Of a stretch of 64,000 nt of DNA, positions 49,410 through 59,625 are shown piece after piece (position 1 is the stretch's first letter; each line of letters begins with the position of its first letter). This DNA comes from Cymbidium sinense. Its lineage: Eukaryota > Streptophyta > Magnoliopsida > Asparagales > Orchidaceae. The notes beneath the pieces were generated by a model, which had not been told where the DNA came from, made no database searches, and saw nothing but the letters and a program-made list of their open reading frames with translations. The position numbers and the translations under genes are program-made. The stretch lies in contig CM038218.1 in NCBI GenBank assembly GCA_021442155.1, positions 62,494,474 through 62,558,473 of the forward strand, written 5' to 3'.

Positions 49410-49524
49410 CTAAGAATTAGGGAATTCAAATCCTATCTAATAAGCTTTGGAATGCTCTGAGATGGTTGCTCTGGGTTCCTAGGCTCCAATCGACAGTGAG
49501 TGAAGTGAAATTTCATTGAATTAG

Positions 49525-49540
49525 GGGGAGTATATATCCC
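49525..49540 (-). promoter_or_regulatory. candidate LTR TATA box
   Basis: The minus strand reads GGGGATATATACTCCCCC, followed in sense direction by a C/A-rich stretch with TTTCACTTCACTCACTG about 30 nt on, a plausible start site. It lies about 0.5 kb downstream of the W-box-like cluster. Function is inferred. Confidence 0.4.
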
Positions 49541-51914
49541 CTACGGCAATCAGACGATCAAACCATTCTTTTCCATTTTGATCCAATTGACCAGATTGGA
49601 GAGGTTATTTGATGGTTTTGAGTGTGCACATGGTCATTTTGATCCCTTGAGTGGATTGCTAACTTCCCATGTGCTGAAATTGAGCTTATGAGGGAATTTG
49701 AAAACTTAATTTTAAGCTATGTGATCGAGTTTGGTCTATGGGCCAAATGGGCTGACCCAAATTCATTGGGTTGGGTGAACCACACATCACTAAGTCCCCT
49801 TGAGATTTTAGGAAAGCCTTAAGTGATTGTGAAGAGGGTATGACCAAAATACCCATGGGCTAGGCCAAAATTTGTTCTATGGCCTAGGGGTAAAATATTT
49901 ATTTTTCTATTTTTCCACTTTTGACATGTTAGGTATGTGGATAAACTAGGTTTGGCCAAGTTTCATTGCATTTGGAATCCATTTGATAGGGTTTGGCTCA
50001 TGTTACCCATTTAGGTTAAAATGGGTCAACTTGGGTCAAGTTCACCAATTGGTCAAATTAGGTCAAACCAAGGGTTGGGTCAAGTTCATATGACCATTTG
50101 AAATGTCTTGGTGGCTTTGGTTTGGTTCAATTAGGATTAGATATGGTTTTGGCTCATATGACTTCATTTAGGTCAAATGGGTCAAGTTGACCTATTTGAC
50201 CCATTTGACCTATTTGAGGTAGGTCAAGGATAGGTTTAGGTTTGGTTAGTCATATGGAGTGGATTGGTATCTTTGTTTCCAATCAATTTAGGTTAAGTTC
50301 AATTTTGGCTCAACATGACCCCTTTAGGTCATGTTGGGTCTAAGGTCAATTGGGCTAGGTTGGGTTTGTTGGCCAATTGAGGCTTTGGTCAAGTTCCACA
50401 AGTGATTTGGAATGAACCCATTGGTTTGGATCAATTTGGCTTAGATCAAGTTTTGACACATTTTGGCCCTTTAGGTCAAAATGGGTCAACTTGAGTCAAG
50501 TGGGCCAATTGGGCTAGGTTAGGCTCAAATGTTGGCTTGGTCAAGTTCAAACATAGGTCATGAGTGAACTTAGATCAATGGTTTCAATCAATTTGGCCTA
50601 TAGAATTTATGTATAGGTTCATTTTAGGTTAAGTGTTGACTTGGTCAACCCTTAGGTTTGACTTGTTTGACCAATTTGATTGATTGATCATCCCATGATG
50701 ATTGTTGATCATGATGAGAGGGGTATATAGTTTGGTTTAGTCCAATTTGGTTTGGATCAAAGTTGGCTCATAAGTACTTTAGGTCACTTTGGGTCAAGTG
50801 AGCCTAAGTGGGTCAAATGGCTTGGTCAAAGCTTGATTTGAGGTTGATTGATCTTGTATATGGACTTATGATTGAAATATAAATCCATTTACAAGTAGTT
50901 TGAAGTCAAATGGATTTTGATCTATTTGAAAATTTCATATTCAAAGGAAGAATATAAAGGAGTCTTGGGTTTGATTTTTGATTTGGGTTTTGATTGAATG
51001 ATTGAAGTTTGGATTTATATATGAGCTCATGATTGTAGGGTTGATTGAACCATGAGAGAAAATCAAGAGTTTGGCTTGATTTGAAAGTGATTTGGCTAAG
51101 TTCAAGATTTTGACTTGAAAGACTTAGATTAGATTTTGAATGGATTTGAGTTTGATTTTTGGAATTGGTTTTGATTGTTTGAATTTATATTTCATTTATA
51201 TATGTGAATATAAATTAGAATATAAATGTAACATGAGAAAAGTTTAAGGTTTTGAAGTGGTTTAATCATGATTTAGGTTAAATCCATTAAAGGGAATTTA
51301 AAGGATTTGAAGAAATTTTTAATTTAAAATTTAATTTTTTTGAATTAGATTGGATTGGTTTATATTTATATTTCATTTATATATGAGAATATAAATGAGA
51401 ATACAAATAAGTTTTGAGAAAATCCCATGAGTTTGAATAGATTTGATCAAAGTTTAGGTTAAATTCATTAATGAAAAATTAAGGGATTTACGGGAATTTC
51501 AAAGATTTTAAATTTGGAATTTAATTTTTGCCTTTGATTTGATTGATTTATATTTATATTTCATTTATATATGAGAATATAAATGAGAATATAAATAAGT
51601 TTTGAGAATTTTTTGATGGATTTTGATCATGGGTTTCAATCATGGATCTCAATCATGGAATTGAATCATGGAATTGATTTGAGTTTGGAGAAAATCGAAT
51701 ATAATTGATTTGGAGTTTGACTTGAAGGAGGGAAAGTGAGGAAAGGTTTAAGCTAAGGGTGAGAGGTTTTCTAACACTAAGGCATGACCTATTCCATGGC
51801 TAACTCTTAGAGAGTGTCCACCTAATCACTTGTGTGTCTTAAGATGAAGGAGCTCTTAAAGTCAGGAGGAATACTATGCTGAGGGAGGTGTTGAGCTCAT
51901 CTAAAATGAGGTCA

Positions 51915-53440
51915 ATAATTCAATCACTATAGTTAGTGACTAAGTTGATCGGGAAAAGCGGTCGATTGACTTATGAGTGATTATAGTAGTGCTAAGTAGT
52001 AGTAGTTTATTGCGTGCAGCAGGGTTTCTCATGCAAAGTGAGGACTAGTGCCATCTCATCTATGCCCTCTAAGGGTAAGGCTCCCTAATCTCAGGGTTTG
52101 CCTCCCCTACATTTGAGTATGTCTCTGCACTCTCCATCCTAGTACATAGCATAGGAATAAGAATTGCATGATCAAGCTACCACACTAGGATCGGAGCTAG
52201 AAACCTATTTTTACGTGGATGAGTTTCTCATTGTTACTTCACCACTGGTTATAGAAAACTAGTTTTATCCTCTCTCTGGATTAGACAAAGAGGAAGTTAG
52301 AAGGATCCGCTCATCACACCTGGTGCATTATTAGATTTGAGCAGAGGTGCGCCGCTGATCTATCTTATGCAGTGGGTAAACATATGCTAGAAACCAATTT
52401 GATCTCCGATCAATTATCCCCCAGAGCATGGGGAAGCAGATTCTCTAGGAGAGGACCCGTGAGGCCCATACAACACATATTAGCCATCGATTGGGCTTTC
52501 ACTGATTGATTTTCCACATTTCGGCGCTACCATGACCATACTAACATTATCCTTCTTACTAGGACCAGTCACCACAGGAGGGAAGTTCCCTTGCATAAAG
52601 AGTCGATGATGTCTCCACCCCATCGCTCTACCCCTTATCCCCCATCACCAATTTAGGTTATAGCATATCCTCTTCTAGCAAAGGTCATGAAGGCCACATC
52701 TAGGGAAAAGCACACCCCGTTGGTGATCCAGCTACAACCAAGGGATCCTACCCCTTCTACACTGCCCATTGTGGTAAGGCCGAGCTCTTCTACTTGACCT
52801 TCTACCAAGTGGTGGTGCGGAAGGAGTGGCGAACCCAAAGTATCGTGGTCATCCCTTCACCAACTCCGCCCATACTGCAAGATGTGGAGGTGGTTATAGT
52901 CATAACAAATATTCAAATGATAGTTCAGCTACACTAGTGGTAGAGGAACATCAGGATTGTTACCCCTCTTATAGCCAGTAGCAGTCACGAGTATCATTCA
53001 TCCAGTGAGTAAAGTCCACATAGGATTAACTCTCCAGTGACAGGTGAAGTCTAGTGCATCTTAGTGCACGATAGTGATCACAGGTCACTGAATGTGACAC
53101 TTTGATGGATCATTCTTCAGATGAGATAGTGGCATATTATTTTATAGAAAAGAAGAAAATCTTAGGGTATCCGTTGAGATGAAGAAAATTACTTCAATCA
53201 CGAAGATGAATTATTGGGAGACTTGGAGTCTGATTGACACTAGAGGATCTCTTAGAGAACAACAAGCTGGAAGGTGATGATGTTGGTCAGGAAGACATCG
53301 CAGAATCAGCTCATCACCTTGACATCGGTTGAGGCAGAAGGATGAGCTGATAGATAGGATGACACGATAGTTACAAGACTTGTTAGTAGCAGTCTCAGTG
53401 CTTCAAAAATAGCCCCCTTAGTTTCATCCTACTACAGTCA
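51915..53440 (+). other. outer element leader/gag N-terminal region, continued
   Basis: Resumes the outer element after the inner insertion. ATTCAATCACTATAG here aligns with the ATTCCCCTCACACAG stretch of the inner copy's own leader, supporting one interrupted element. CTAAGGGTAAGGCTCCCT and TGGATGAGTTTCTCAT align with 41540-41720 in reverse. No intact frame. Confidence 0.65.
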
Positions 53441-54250
53441 CATCAGTCAGCCTGAGTTAGTGCATGTCTTGAACCCAGCCAAGACTCTACCTCTTATTGA
53501 GCAAGGTAGCACTAGCATGTATAGGAATGTAGTGGAAAGTACCTCCATACAAGAAAAAATATATAAAATCCATGGTTGAGCATCAGGTGAAGGAATCTTT
53601 GGCTCAAGCTCGGGGAGGATCTTCAGTTTCAAAGGGTAGACCCTACCTAGAGGAATTTTATACTATCCAATATCCTAAGGGTTTTGTGCCTCCTTCCTTT
53701 AAAAGCTTTGATGGTAGTTGAAACCCAAGGTAGCACATAACACATTTTAGGGCCAGTTGTTGCAACATAGCAGCGACGCTTTGCTTTTCTACCTTTTTGT
53801 TAGTAGCCTAGCGGGTATTGCTTTCAATTGGTATGCTGAACTGCCCAAGGTTTTAGTAAAGACATTTGCTGAGTTAGAGCAACTCTTCATCAAGAGGTTT
53901 GCTGGAGCTCAGCAAAGGGTTACTATATGTGAAATGGTTGTAGCACAACAACACCTCGGTGAGCCCCTTATTGATTATATTCTCCAATGGTGTAACCTGA
54001 GTATGAAGTGTGAACTAAGAGCTGTCTGAACAACATGCCATTGAGATTCTTTTAAAGAATATCCATGGCCTGGTCACATTCATGCTTAAGGTCTTCACTA
54101 TCAAGATATTTGAGAAGCTAATCAACAAGGAGACTAGTCTACAAGGAGAGGCCAACATTCTTTTCAAGATCGGTTACTGCGAAGCCCAAAAGCTCTATGA
54201 AGAAGCCAAGCGTACACAGTTGATAAAGGGGCAACTAAGATCAGTTTGAG
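53441..54250 (+). pseudogene. gag capsid region, outer element
   Basis: 53450-53640 reads GSTSMYRNVVESTSIQEK and then EFYTIQYPKGFVPPSFKSFDG in pieces. 53757-54029 reads SLAGIAFNWYAELP, TFAELEQLFIKRF and EPLIDYILQWCNLSMKCEL, the plant retrotransposon gag capsid pattern, and continues as AIEILLKNIHG. Frameshifts and stops break it. Confidence 0.85.
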
Positions 54251-54369
54251 AGATCGGACCTCGCTCTCACCTCCTTTTCCACCACTCAGATAGCCTTACC
54301 GGCCTCCACCACACCAAGCCCAGCCTACTCACCATACCACCAGCGGACATGCATACCCACCACTAGGTA

Positions 54370-54760
54370 GTTATGGTCCAGCTACTCTTTTAGATAAGTT
54401 AAACAAACCTTATTCTTTTAAGAGGGAGGCAATCAAGAAAATATTTAAGAATCTCTTAAAAAAACTTGATTTTCAACTACCCAAGCCTAGGAGAGAGGAA
54501 GGCAAAGTTATGATCCAAACTTTTGCCCTTACCACATATGCTAGGCCACATTTTGGAGGATTGCTTCACATTCAAGGGTGTCTTGAACATTCAAGACCCT
54601 GATAGTTATCCCAAAGGAATAACTTATGGAACTTCAAGTTCCATTAGGGTAATCCTTGGGGATACATGTGATCCTACCAAAATTAAAGAAGGTTGGGATA
54701 TCTATCTATCAAAATCTAAGAAGATCATTCCAAAGATCAAGAAGCTTTCCTTGTAGGTGC
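54370..54760 (+). pseudogene. gag C-terminal zinc-binding-like segment, outer element
   Basis: LPKPRREE is followed by HMLGHILEDCFTFKGV. Related elements have a CPYH..LGH.LEDC motif here, and in this copy the first Cys-Pro-Tyr part is altered. Confidence 0.6.
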
Positions 54761-54852
54761 CTGAGTCAGCTCAAACCTCCGACACCATGGAGGGTTTGCA
54801 AGTTTCTAGTGCCAACTCTAGGAAAGGGGGAGCTCAGTGAGAGCAACAACAT

Positions 54853-55460
54853 ATGTGTGACCGAGATAGTCCTTTAACACCACCATGTGTCCGACCTCCA
54901 CTATTGTGGCTTCCACGGACTTCTTCCAATTTAGCTAGCTCTTCTACTTCTTCTACTGGTAGAACTCTTGTATTAGTGGATAAGGGTATCAAATCCCTTA
55001 CTCCACTCACTTTACTTGACTTCTACTTTGTACCTCCAAATAATTCTAAGAAATTGAAGAATAAAGCTAGTTTGAATTACATCTATGTTACTTCTGATGG
55101 GTTGCCTTCTTCTATTCCTAATGATAACTCTACAAGTCTAAATAACTATAACAATTCTGATCTTCCATTTTCTGATTTAGAGTTGGACTTTCCAACTCTG
55201 AATACTACAAGTTCACCTCTTGAGATAGACTTGGAATCATCCGATTCCAAGATTCCCATAGGAGAAGCTGTAGGTGAGCCTATTGTGCAGGTAGAACCTT
55301 CCATTACCCTGCCACAAGAGATCACCGAGGTCAACCTTCATAGTGGCAAGGTTCTACCTCTTAGAGAAGCACCTCAAGATAGAGGGAAACAAGTAATGGT
55401 ACTGAGGATGAGAAGCCCTTCCACAAGATGCTCCACCCTTGGATATGCTTGTGGAAGACT
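54853..55460 (+). pseudogene. gag-protease linker, outer element
   Basis: Open for 208 codons with a Ser/Asn/Pro-rich, low-complexity composition. I recognise no domain. It sits between gag and the protease region and ends just before the NVLSHLRKL segment, which is in another frame. Confidence 0.5.
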
Positions 55461-55468
55461 AGTCGAAG

Positions 55469-56267
55469 GTGGACTATAATGTCCTTTCTCATCTAAGAAA
55501 GTTATCATCTAAGCTAAGCATATATGATGCCCTTATCTTATCCAAAGAGATGAGGGAATCACTAATTAAGGCTCTTCTTGATCCTGAAATATGCTTGGCT
55601 CAGTTGATTGCTATAGGTGAGGAAGCACATTATGGAAGAGAATCCCAAGGGATCACCTTCACAGATGAAGACCTTCTCCTAGTGGACTTGGAGCACAACC
55701 GTCCCTTCTACATCACAGTCGACATGGATAGGTTTATACTCGCTAGGATTCTCATGGATTCAAGTGCATGTGAACATTATGAGTCTAAAGACCCTTATCT
55801 ATCTAAAAATTGACATCTCCTCAGGAGATAGATGATGTTGAGGATTCAATGATCAAGGTGAGTGGGCTTTGGGTTCTATAGTCTTACCTTTGGAGATCAG
55901 TGACTGGAAGATTGAAGCCAAGTTCTACATCATTGATTCAAATACTTTGTTCATTTCTTTGCTTGGTAGGCCTTGGATATATCAGAACAAGATCATTCCA
56001 TCCTCCCTTCATCAGTGCATCAAGTTTAGAAAAGATAGAATAGAATACCATGTCAATGGAGATGAAAAGACATTTTTAGTTAGAGAGGTTGAGATATATG
56101 AGGATGCAACCTACTATCTTTTTCAAAACACCCTTTCTCGTGTACTTGGACAAAACTTAAATGCAAAAATTAAAGAAAAAGCAAATGAAGTAGAAGAAAA
56201 GATAAAAGAAAATGAAAAGAAAATAAAAGTTCAAGTGAAAAAGAAAGGGGAATTGAAGAAGAAATAG
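55469..56267 (+). pseudogene. aspartic protease region, outer element
   Basis: 55469-55813 has NVLSHLRKLSSKLSIYDAL, ITFTDEDLL, HNRPFYITVDM and ARILMDSSA, the last at the position of the protease active site (normally D-[ST]-G). 55869-56267 continues SIVLPLEISDWKIEAKFYI, LLGRPWI and a Lys/Glu-rich tail. A frameshift lies between them. Confidence 0.75.
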
Positions 56268-56916
56268 ATCCACATATCACATTCCATCCACAGTTCATTC
56301 CATCATATGGACATGTGGGTAGGATGGCTCAACCTCCACTAGGAGTTAAAGCGAAGCGAGGTAGTTTAGAGGTGGGAGACCCCTAGTTAGCCTTTGGCCA
56401 ATAGAGGTGGGTGTTCGTTCATAAGAGTACCCTACTATTCACATAGACTTGGAATCCGGAGAGTCTCATGTGATTAGTACACCCAACTCTTAGCTTTGAG
56501 GTGACTTTGATCGCAAGATAAATATTAGGCCTCCAAGTAGAGCAAAGTATTTGAATTTGATTTATGTGAAACTATTAGGCAGTAGTTAGGAACCTTAGCT
56601 CTTACTTACATCTAAAAGTTGAAATAGTTAAGAAGTCCCTAAGTCTTTTTGACATGAAGAAGATTATTTTGGGATCATCATCCTCATCCACATGATGTAG
56701 AGCTTGAGAAGGATATTTTAAAGAATTAATGGAATTACCTTTTAAATTTTACTCGCCTTATGTTTAAAATACTATACAGAAAGGTTTAGTTCCTCACACA
56801 TGGTCCATGCACAGGTCATAATACTTTGAAAAGCTATGGAATAATATAGGTAGGGAAGCACAATCAAGTGCAGGATTAGGATTCTATATAGTGGATCCAG
56901 TTGATGATGAAAACTA

Positions 56917-58290
56917 TTGACTAGTTGTTACAACCATTTGGAATCTGATAGTTTCTTCTCACTCATCCCCAACTGTTATGAGAATGTGTGTTTAGAAATC
57001 TCAGATGATCCAGATGATCTCCAAGTCAAAGAGGCACCGTCAGAATTTGAAGAGGAGATTCATTCAACAATCAACAAGCTTAAAGAAATCAACCTTGAGA
57101 TAGAAGAAAATCCATGCCCGACATACATCAGTTCGTTATTGAATGAAGAAGAAACCAATGACCTAGTTAGGCTATTGACTTGGTTTAAAGAATGCTTCGC
57201 ATGGAGTTATGAAGAAATGCCCAAATTATCTCCTGATGTAGTAGTCCACAAGCTAGCAATAGACCCTAATGCTACCCCTATTAAGCAAGCTCCTAGATGA
57301 ATGTGATTAGAAATTGAACAACGGTCATTTAAGTAAGCCGATCTTTGGTTTCATCAGGGAAGAAAAATATCCTACCTAGTTAGATAGTGTCGTCCTAGTT
57401 AAAAAGAAGAATATACTAATTCACATATGCATCAATTTTAAGGACTTAAACAAGGCATGTCCTAAGGATGAGTTTTGTCTTCCTATATCATAGTTAATGG
57501 TGGACATTACCTCATCTCATGCAGTCTTCTCTTTCATGGATGGATCTATAAAAATCAAGATGTTTCAAGAAAAGAAACACTTTCCAAATCTCGATCGAAA
57601 TCTTATAGATGCCTTTCGCCTTAAAAAAAATCGGTGCTACATACCAATGGGCCATGTCTTAGATCTTCAACGAACTCATCCATCATCGTGCTATGTTGAT
57701 GATCTAGTAGTCAAGCGAGAAAAGGAAGACCATCTCTTTGACTTAAGAGTAGTTTTTGAATGGTTATGATAATATAACCTCAAAATGAATCCCCTAAAGT
57801 GTGCATTCGAAGTATCTTTGAAAATTCCTTGGGTTTGTTGTTCAACACGGGATTAGAAATGTCACCTTAAAAATGCCACCTTAGAAATGCCACCTCCTAA
57901 GAGTTTAACTCAACTTAGATCCTTTCAAGGATGGATGGCGTATCTAAGATACTTTATCTCCAACCTATTGGGGAGATGCAAGCTATTTTCAGCCCTTGTC
58001 AAAAAGAATGCCAAGTTCAAGTGGGATGACAAGTGCCAGCATGCTTTTGAAGACATCAAAAAGTACTTGGAGAAGCTGCCAATTCTAGCAGCCCGTATCC
58101 CGGGCAGGCCACTCATCCTATACATTGTATTGGACGAGTCTCTCGGTGCTTTGTTGGCCCAAGCCAATAACAAAGGGAAGGAGAATGCTCTCTACTACCT
58201 CAGCCATCGTTTGATTCCTACTGAATCAAACTATCCACTTATTGAGAAACATTGCCTAGCTTTGATCTTTGCTTCCCAAAAGCTATAGCA
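56917..58290 (+). pseudogene. reverse transcriptase and RNase H, outer element
   Basis: 56917-57300 carries LLTWFKECFAWSYEEMP and VHKLAIDPNATPIKQAPR, then a stop. 57497-57769 has SFMDG and the active site CYVDDLVVKR. 57887-58288 has PKSLTQLRSFQGWMAYLRYF, PGRPLILYIVLDESLGALLAQ and EKHCLALIFASQKL. The domains are in the expected order but broken by frameshifts. The stretch around 57320-57490 (INFKDLNKACPKDEF) is in another frame. Confidence 0.85.
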
Positions 58291-58671
58291 CTACATGCTT
58301 TCTCATAAGGTGAACTTGATCTCCCGAATAAATCCACTGCAGTATCTCATTGCACATCCAATGCTATCCAGATGTTTGGCTCATTGGTCTATGATTCTCT
58401 CACAGTTTGATATCACATGCCTCTGTAATAAGAAAACATTATCATTTCTTAGCCCACTTCTGCGATTCTCGCTAGTGACGATCTTCCCGATGAACAAATC
58501 ACAAACTTAGGGGAGGCCGACAACCATTGATGGAGATGTATTTTGATGGTGATGCTTCTTTTCTTAAAGGGGAAGCATAATGATCTATTCTCCTAGGAAA
58601 GGTAGGGGTAGGAATAGTTCTTCTAACTCCAAATCATGATGTGATGAGATTCTCATACTATCTATCCAACC

Positions 58672-58948
58672 TGCACCAACAATGAAGTTGAGTATGAGGC
58701 TTTGATTGCCGGTCTGGAGTTAGCCATCACTATCAGTGTCAAGAGCATCAACATCTTTAGAGATTCTCAGTTGGTCATCAACCAAATTGCTGGGTCCTAC
58801 TAGGTCCTCAAACCTAAGCTTCACCATTGCTATGAGTATACCATGAAGCTGTTGGCCCAGATTCCTAAAGTCACCATCTACAAGGATCCTTGAGCAGAGA
58901 ACGTAGTAGCAGATGCCTTTGCCAAACTTGCCAAAGAATTAGCTTGTC
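58672..58948 (+). pseudogene. second (archaeal-type) RNase H, outer element
   Basis: One frame reads TNNEVEYEALIAGLELAI, then IFRDSQLVINQIAGSY, then VVADAFAKLAKELA. The expected acidic residues (Glu in NNEVEYEA, Asp in RDSQ, Asp in VADAF) are present. Two in-frame stops (TAG after AGSY, TGA after YKDP) break it. An additional archaeal-like RNase H between RNase H and integrase is diagnostic of Tat-lineage elements. Confidence 0.85.
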
Positions 58949-58975
58949 TAAAAGATGAGTCCATTTCATTAAGGG

Positions 58976-59012
58976 TCCAAAATAGACAAGTCCTATCCAA
59001 AATAGACAAGTC
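58976..59012 (+). repeat. 17-bp direct duplication at integrase deletion junction
   Basis: TCCAAAATAGACAAGTC occurs at 58976-58992 and 58996-59012. The inner copy has one (34978-34994 on the minus strand). The second copy is joined directly to sequence homologous to 34296. Confidence 0.9.
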
Positions 59013-59625
59013 ACCATCTACACGGTATAGATTGGAGATACTCCACTATCTATTGCCCTAGAGCAAATGGCTTAGCAGATGCATTCAATAAAACTCTCAT
59101 CCAGATATTGAAGAAGACTCTTGATGAAACAAATGACAATGGAATGAGCTTGTTTGAAGCTGTCACACCACATATCGAACTCTAACTCAGTCTACCCCAT
59201 TTTCTTTAGTGTATGGTTCTAAAGCTGTTCTACCTTTATAAGTTCAACTCCCATCACTAAGGATAGCATTGGGTAATAAGATCACTATAGAGAAGAATGC
59301 AATGTTGCAGTTAGAAGAGCTTAAAGGTTTGGAGGAGAGTCACCTACAAGCATGCCAAAACCTCAAGTTGTACAAGGACAAAATGATTCAAGCTCACAAC
59401 AAGCTGGTCCTGCCTAGGTCTTTCCGAGTAGGAGAACTTGTGTTAGTCCTAAAGAGACCAATTGTTGCCCGTAAAAAGATGGGAGACAAGTTTGAACCCA
59501 CTTGGAAAGGCCCCTATGTCATAGAGAAGGCCTACCAAGGAGGATCCTATCATCTTATTGATTGTAAAGAGGAACACCCGATACTTCCAATTAATGGACT
59601 CTATCTAAAGAAATATTACCCATGA
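59013..59625 (+). pseudogene. integrase C-terminal part, outer element
   Basis: Begins abruptly with RYRLEILHYLLP.SKWLSRC-type sequence matching the YYPRANGLAEAFNKTL part of integrase in another frame. It then has 59269-59625 (LPRSFRVGELVLVLKRP, FEPTWKGPYVIEKAYQGG, HPILPINGL). The zinc finger and both catalytic Asp regions are missing through a deletion of about 0.7 kb relative to the inner copy. Confidence 0.85.

Larger units (their letters stand above)
23556..51914 (-). mobile_element. inner Tat-group LTR retrotransposon, about 28.4 kb
   Basis: Minus-strand element with direct LTRs at 23556-31076 and 44324-51914. It is inserted in the leader of an outer copy of the same family that lies in the opposite orientation. 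Outer leader sequence stops at 23555 and resumes after 51914. ATTCC stands just left of the insertion and ATTCA three bases right of it, a possible 5-bp target duplication with a mismatch. Sense order is 5' LTR, PBS, hairpin leader, gag, protease, reverse transcriptase, RNase H, second RNase H, integrase, long 3' UTR, 3' LTR. No chromodomain was seen. The second RNase H and the order place it in the Tat lineage of Ty3/gypsy. All coding domains are interrupted. It is very large even for this group. Confidence 0.8.
44324..51914 (-). repeat. inner element 5' LTR
   Basis: 7.6 kb, direct repeat of 23556-31076, adjacent to the PBS on its low-coordinate side. It contains a GAA/TTC tract at 45856-45934, a GC-richer section at about 48720-49200, a TATA-like site at 49531-49537, the TTGACC/GGTCAA cluster at about 50010-50830 and three units of about 180 bp at 51180-51600. 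Its outer end AAATGAGGTCA abuts leader sequence of the outer element. Confidence 0.85.

Noticed and set aside
52653..53632. Minus-strand frames at 52653-52838 and 53447-53632
   Set aside because: They are antisense to the gag region of the outer element and have no counterpart frame in the inner copy.
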